Part shown: one piece after another, positions 60,209 to 64,000 of the stretch | Position numbering within the stretch: the first letter of the stretch is position 1 | Layout: every line of letters begins with the position of its first letter | Origin: an uncultured Roseobacter sp. | GTDB lineage: Bacteria > Pseudomonadota > Alphaproteobacteria > Rhodobacterales > Rhodobacteraceae | Reading direction: 5' to 3' | DNA: 64,000 nt | Assembly (NCBI RefSeq): GCF_947499265.1 | Contig: NZ_CANMNK010000001.1 | Location: forward strand, 85,001 to 149,000 | Notes under the pieces: model-generated | Databases searched by the model: none | Told to the model about the DNA's origin: nothing | The model's input: only the letters and a program-made list of their open reading frames with translations | Translations under genes and position numbers: made by a program

Positions 60209-61415
60209 GCGTCGCGAGATCCCGCGCGCCCATCAAAGCCAACAGCGCGTCGTCCGCGGCACCTGCGCCGATGATACGGGCAACCTTGTCCCCCATCGGG
60301 TCTTGCAACAGACGGCCTGCGCCCACCTCATGCCGACAAAACCGGATCCAGGACCGCACGCCGTCCGATAAAACGGGCGCAGGCTGGCCCATGGATTTCA
60401 GGGCGCGAATACTGTCCAGCATCCGGTAGGGCAGCTTTTGCGTCCCATCCATCGCGATCTGCCGCAGGCTGTGGTTGATGTGCGGGTTGTCGAACCGCGC
60501 AATCAGCGCATCCGCATAATCGGGCGCAATCTCCTGCATTTCCGGTGTCAGCGTTTGCGCCGCTTCCATCATCAGCGCCCGCGCATTTTCGCGCAAATCG
60601 GGATCACAAACAGCCTCATGCACATAGGTATGCCCGGCCAAAGAACCCGCATAGGCCAGCATCGAATGCGCCGCATTCAGCATCCTGAGCTTGCGCGTCT
60701 CATGGGGGGCGACATCCTGTGCGAACTGCACATCCGGCCAATCCGGGCGCGGCGCGGCAAAGCGATCCTCGATCACCCACTCGCGAAAGGGCTCCGAGGG
60801 CACCGCCATGGCGTCACCTGTCAGCGCGCGCAAATCCTGCGTTGTCGCGGGTGTGATACGGTCCACCATGCTGTTGGGAAAGGTGATCTGGGACAGATCC
60901 AACGGCAGCCCTGCAGCCTGAGCAAACGCCACGACCGCGGCCTCCAGCACATCGCCGTTCGAAACGCGATTGTCGCAGCTCAGGACAGTCACTGGCTTCG
61001 ACCGTGCCGCCAACCCATAGGCCAGAAAACCGATGACAGTGCGCAGTGTCTTTCCCGCCAAGTCGCTCGCAATCAACGGGTCCGCAACGTCAAGTTGGTT
61101 GTCTGCCGTGAGATGGTAGCCTTTTTCGGTCACCGTGATCGAAACGATATGAACATCCGGTGAAGCAATCTGCTTCAAAACCGCCTGCGGGTCTTCGGGA
61201 GCCACCAGAACTTCATCAAAGACGGTGATCGGCTTGACGCCCTGGCCCTGGATCGCAAGACCGTAATCATAGTGCTGCGCCCGCAACCCATTGCGCACAC
61301 CTGCCGACCGCAAGCTGACCCCGGTCACAGACCAGCCGCCCGCGTCCTGCGTGTAGTCCGCCAGATGGGCGCGGCAGAAGTTGCCAACACCGATGTGCAA
61401 AATACGATGATTCAT
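60195..61415 (-). CDS. Mannitol-dehydrogenase-family hexuronate reductase (tagaturonate or fructuronate reductase)
   Basis: This 406-residue NAD-dependent enzyme is shorter than E. coli UxaB/UxuB (about 480). The N-terminal LHIGVGNFCRAHLADY and VTVLSCDNRVSNGD are family sequences; FPNSMVDRITPAT carries the NxxxDRITP signature, and the lysine-bearing RKLRMLNAAHSMLAYAG is the catalytic helix. Since UxaA, not UxuA, is in the cluster, reduction of tagaturonate to altronate is the better fit, but the sequence looks as close to fructuronate reductase. It overlaps the uxaC start by four bases and is the second gene of a two-gene minus-strand unit. Confidence 0.8.
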   Translation of the reverse strand: MNHRILHIGVGNFCRAHLADYTQDAGGWSVTGVSLRSAGVRNGLRAQHYDYGLAIQGQGVKPITVFDEVLVAPEDPQAVLKQIASPDVHIVSITVTEKGYHLTADNQLDVADPLIASDLAGKTLRTVIGFLAYGLAARSKPVTVLSCDNRVSNGDVLEAAVVAFAQAAGLPLDLSQITFPNSMVDRITPATTQDLRALTGDAMAVPSEPFREWVIEDRFAAPRPDWPDVQFAQDVAPHETRKLRMLNAAHSMLAYAGSLAGHTYVHEAVCDPDLRENARALMMEAAQTLTPEMQEIAPDYADALIARFDNPHINHSLRQIAMDGTQKLPYRMLDSIRALKSMGQPAPVLSDGVRSWIRFCRHEVGAGRLLQDPMGDKVARIIGAGAADDALLALMGARDLATPILE

Positions 61416-62773
61416 GATCCCAACCTATAGGCTTTGCGTGCAAGGTCCGTGGCCAACAAAGGGGCGAGCGTCCGCGCATCCGACAGATCGAAAACGCCGC
61501 GCCTGACCTGCTGTTCCAGGTGCAGCGCGACCCCACGGCGCCACATATCATGTCGCGCCGGGATAGACAAAAACGCCCGCGTGTCATCGTTGAAACCGGC
61601 AAGATTGTGATACCCCGCCGTTTCTACGACCTGATCGAAATAGCGCGCAATGCCTGCGGCGCTGTCATGGAACCACCAGGGCGGTCCGATGCGCAGACAC
61701 GGCCAGTGCCCGGCCATCGGGGCCAGTTCACGCGCATAGGTCGTCTCGTCCAGCGTAAACAGCAAAAGCGTGAAGTCCGGTGTGTTCCCGACCCGGTTCA
61801 GCAGCGCTTCCAGCCCGCGCACCCAATCCACCGCAATCGGAATATCGGCCCCTTTGTCGCGGCCGAACGCCTCCAGCACCGCGTGATTTGTGTTGCGCCT
61901 GCTGCCGCCGTGGATCTGCATGACCAGCCCGTCCTCGACGGACATCTGCGCCATTTCAATCAACATGTGTCCGTAAAACGCCTGTACATCCGCCGGTGAG
62001 GCCGTGCCCCGGTGCAACCGCTGGAACATCATGTCGGGATCGTCCAGCCATTCGGTATGGATCTCTTCGATGGCGTGATCTGTCGCCGTCGCCCCCATGG
62101 CTTTAAAAAACGCGCGGCGCTGGCGCAGGGCGCTCAGGTACCCCGGAAAGCTGCCGGTATCCGTCCCGGTCAGGACACCGAGTGTCTCGACATTGCGCAG
62201 AAAAGCGGGATCGGCAGGGTCAAGCACACCATCAGGCCGGAAGGTTGGAATGATCCGCCCGGACCACTCGCCATCAGCAATGGCTTGATGATGCGATAGA
62301 TCGTCCAGCGCACCATCTGTTGTTGCCAGAACCTCGATGCCAAAGCGGTCAAACAGGGCACGCGGTCGAAACGCGGGCTGCGCCAGCTTTTCCGCGATCT
62401 GGTCATAGACCTGATCCGCTGTCGCTTCGGACAATTTCGTGTTGATCCCCAATGTCCGTGTGAGCACATAGCGCATCCAGAAATGCGACGGCGTGCCCAG
62501 AAACAGATGCCAATGCCGCGCGAAAAGTCGAAAAATGCTGCGCGGCTCGGCAGTCTGTCCCGGGACCCCAATGCCCAGATCCGCAAGGGATACGCCCTGC
62601 GAGTAGAGCATGCGAAAGACGTAGTGATCGGGCACAACCAACAACGCCGCGGGATCCGGAAAAGCGGCATCGGTTGCGAACCACGCCGGATCACAATGAC
62701 CATGTGGCGATACCATGGGCAAATCGCGGATGTCGTCGTAAAGCGACCCCGCCGCTCCGGTTAATTCATGCAC
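61412..62773 (-). CDS. uxaC: Glucuronate/galacturonate isomerase
   Basis: This 453-residue amidohydrolase-fold isomerase turns galacturonate into tagaturonate (or glucuronate into fructuronate). It has the metal-binding H-x-H in VSPHGHCDP near residue 24, VLATTDGALDDLSHH, MQIHGGSRRNTNH and GFNDDTRAFLSIPARHDMWRR, all strongly typical. A GTG start with AGGAG 8 bases before it was chosen over a GTG three codons earlier. The gene is divergent from a Gfo/Idh/MocA gene with 118 bases between and coupled to the reductase gene by a four-base overlap. Confidence 0.93.
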   Translation of the reverse strand: MHELTGAAGSLYDDIRDLPMVSPHGHCDPAWFATDAAFPDPAALLVVPDHYVFRMLYSQGVSLADLGIGVPGQTAEPRSIFRLFARHWHLFLGTPSHFWMRYVLTRTLGINTKLSEATADQVYDQIAEKLAQPAFRPRALFDRFGIEVLATTDGALDDLSHHQAIADGEWSGRIIPTFRPDGVLDPADPAFLRNVETLGVLTGTDTGSFPGYLSALRQRRAFFKAMGATATDHAIEEIHTEWLDDPDMMFQRLHRGTASPADVQAFYGHMLIEMAQMSVEDGLVMQIHGGSRRNTNHAVLEAFGRDKGADIPIAVDWVRGLEALLNRVGNTPDFTLLLFTLDETTYARELAPMAGHWPCLRIGPPWWFHDSAAGIARYFDQVVETAGYHNLAGFNDDTRAFLSIPARHDMWRRGVALHLEQQVRRGVFDLSDARTLAPLLATDLARKAYRLGS

Positions 62774-62891
62774 GGCGACCACTCCTGAATGCCCCTGTTT
62801 TGCGGGACGATATCATGATTTTCAAGGCGCGCATCTTTTGCTTGGCCTGACGCGCGTTTCCTGTAAATCTCCGCCCAAATTGGGGGTGGAT

Positions 62892-63929
62892 ATGAAAATT
62901 GCGTTGATCGGCTTGGGCATGGTTGCGGATACGCATCTTGCGGCGATCAAACACTCCGAAATGGCTCTGCAACTGGCCGGTGTGATGGGCCGGGATCGGC
63001 ATCGTACCGCCGAATTCGCCGCCAAAGCAACGGATATGATGGGGCATCGCGTACCCGTTTTCGCCTCAGTCGAAGAGATCACCGCAGAGGATGATATTGA
63101 TTTCGCCCTCATCGCGACGCCGCCCGATGCGCGGAAATCGCTGGTGGACATTCTGACGGCAGCAAAGAAGCCGATCCTGATGGAAAAACCCATCGAACGG
63201 ACCCTGCCCGCCGCCCGCGCAATTGTCGAACAATGCGCAGCCCGGCATGTTACCCTGGGCATCGTTTTCCAGCACCGCGCCCGGGAAGCCTCCCGCGCGC
63301 TGAAAAAGGTGCTGAATGCCGAAGCGCTCGGGCAAATCGCAACGGTGGACATTCGCGTGCCGTGGTGGCGCGACCAGTCCTACTACGCGGCACCCGGACG
63401 CGGCACCTATGCGCGGGACGGCGGTGGGGTGATGATCAATCAGGCCATACATACCCTTGATCTTGCCCTCTGGCTGTTGGGACCGATCCGAACGGTTCAG
63501 GCGATGATGCGCACGACCCCCCTGCATCAGCTGGAAGCCGAAGACTGGACCGGTGCGGTGTTTGAAATGGAAAACGGTGCGGTGGGGACGTTGATGGCAA
63601 CCACCGCGGCCTTTCCCGGTGACGCTGAAAGCATCAGCATCCAAGGCAGCAAAGCCGCCGCCCATCTGGCGTCCGGTGTTTTGACACTCACCCATCTGGA
63701 CGGGCAGGTTGAGACCTTTGGCGCGGCGGCCAGCACCGGCGGCGGAGCTGACCCGATGGCTTTCACCCACGAATGGCATCAGTCGGTGATCGAAGATTTC
63801 GCACAAGCGCTCACAACCAATCGCCCGCCCCTCGCAACCGGTGCCAGCGCGCTGATGGCGCATTGCGTGATCGATGCCATGGAACGCGCCAATAGATCCG
63901 GTTCCGCAACACAGGTAGCCTCCGCATGA
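62892..63929 (+). CDS. Gfo/Idh/MocA-family oxidoreductase, second copy
   Basis: This 345-residue protein has Rossmann motif ALIGLGMVADTHLAAI, catalytic lysine in ILMEKPIERTL and GIVFQHRAREASRAL, then a C-domain with GGGVMINQAIHTLDLALWLLG typical of the family. GGGGGTGGA lies before the ATG chosen; a longer frame adds 18 residues without support. The stop overlaps the start of the next gene as ATGA. It is divergent from uxaC. A role on a sugar derivative entering the hexuronate route is inferred from position only. Confidence 0.87.
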   Translation: MKIALIGLGMVADTHLAAIKHSEMALQLAGVMGRDRHRTAEFAAKATDMMGHRVPVFASVEEITAEDDIDFALIATPPDARKSLVDILTAAKKPILMEKPIERTLPAARAIVEQCAARHVTLGIVFQHRAREASRALKKVLNAEALGQIATVDIRVPWWRDQSYYAAPGRGTYARDGGGVMINQAIHTLDLALWLLGPIRTVQAMMRTTPLHQLEAEDWTGAVFEMENGAVGTLMATTAAFPGDAESISIQGSKAAAHLASGVLTLTHLDGQVETFGAAASTGGGADPMAFTHEWHQSVIEDFAQALTTNRPPLATGASALMAHCVIDAMERANRSGSATQVASA

Positions 63930-64000
63930 CCCTCTCTTTTGTCGCCCTCGGCCTCGATCACCGACACATCTATGGCATGACGCAGAACATGCTGGACATC
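63926..64000 (+). CDS. N-terminus of a further Gfo/Idh/MocA-like oxidoreductase (cut by the window end)
   Basis: Only 25 codons are visible, beginning MTLSFVALGLDHRHIYGMT, a Rossmann-type start as seen in some Gfo/Idh/MocA proteins that lack the strict GxGxxG. The ATG overlaps the preceding stop as ATGA, so the two oxidoreductases are co-translated and may form a hetero-oligomer or act in sequence. Family assignment from so short a piece is tentative. Confidence 0.5.
   Translation, partial: MTLSFVALGLDHRHIYGMTQNMLDI

Noticed and set aside
1-64000. CRISPR arrays, insertion sequences, prophage genes, toxin-antitoxin pairs
   Set aside because: No regularly spaced repeats, transposase motifs, integrase next to the tRNA, or recognisable toxin/antitoxin pairs were seen in either strand.

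Overview
The window looks like chromosomal DNA of a marine alphaproteobacterium of the Rhodobacterales (Roseobacter group). The reasons are the high GC content, the RpoE-ChrR singlet-oxygen locus with its divergent five-gene operon, a TRAP-type sugar-acid operon, MsrPQ, a DinB with an N-terminal zinc ribbon, and a liv-type transporter flanked by CoA ligases. No phage, insertion sequence, rRNA operon or CRISPR array was seen. Function calls come from reading motifs and family resemblance by eye, without database searches.

Region 1 (1-13.9 kb) is mostly housekeeping and stress genes. A gene-free left edge of 800 bases carries two DnaA-box-like 9-mers and a dense cluster of nine GANTC (CcrM) sites. 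It is followed by msrQ-msrP, a HAD phosphatase, clpB with a near-consensus sigma-32 promoter, a structured RNA ending in an intrinsic terminator just before pyrF, a Nudix hydrolase, dinB, an N-formylglutamate amidohydrolase-like gene, tRNA-Val(GAC), rpmJ, a secreted protein of unknown function, a YghU-type glutathione transferase and an orphan iron-type ABC permease.

Region 2 (13.9-29.6 kb) is a branched-chain/aromatic-acid type ABC uptake locus read on the minus strand: acyl-CoA synthetase, livG, two small secreted proteins, livH, livM, binding protein, livF, cupin, PaaK-like ligase and alpha/beta hydrolase. A small membrane-protein gene lies antisense between livH and livM. A PAS hybrid histidine kinase and its response regulator are divergent from the synthetase and may control the locus. 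A carbamoylase-type amidohydrolase follows.

Region 3 (29.6-41 kb) holds a lone multi-FeS formate dehydrogenase alpha subunit, a small plus-strand operon (histidine phosphatase, glutathione transferase, saccharopine dehydrogenase), and the RpoE-ChrR stress module. Divergent ECF-type promoters can be read for rpoE-chrR and for the operon FAD oxidoreductase-DUF1365-MFS-DUF3833-SDR.

Region 4 (41-64 kb) is an acid-sugar catabolic island. The minus-strand operon encodes an SDR, an IlvD/Edd dehydratase, a FAH-family hydrolase, a D-2-hydroxyacid dehydrogenase and a mandelate-racemase-type dehydratase. Together these fit a non-phosphorylative route by C4 oxidation and cleavage to pyruvate plus a hydroxyacid. 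Next come a beta-hydroxyacid dehydrogenase, a DenD-like dehydrogenase and a GntR regulator with a candidate operator. The plus-strand operon then encodes a TRAP transporter, two phytanoyl-CoA dioxygenase (PhyH) family oxygenases, an altronate dehydratase, Gfo/Idh/MocA and beta-hydroxyacid dehydrogenases, an EamA transporter and a KDG kinase. A convergent pair encodes a hexuronate reductase and UxaC. The genes account for every step from galacturonate to KDPG. The two oxygenases are not part of the classical route and suggest that the imported compound is a modified sugar acid, perhaps O-alkylated. This is the best candidate for an undescribed system in the window.
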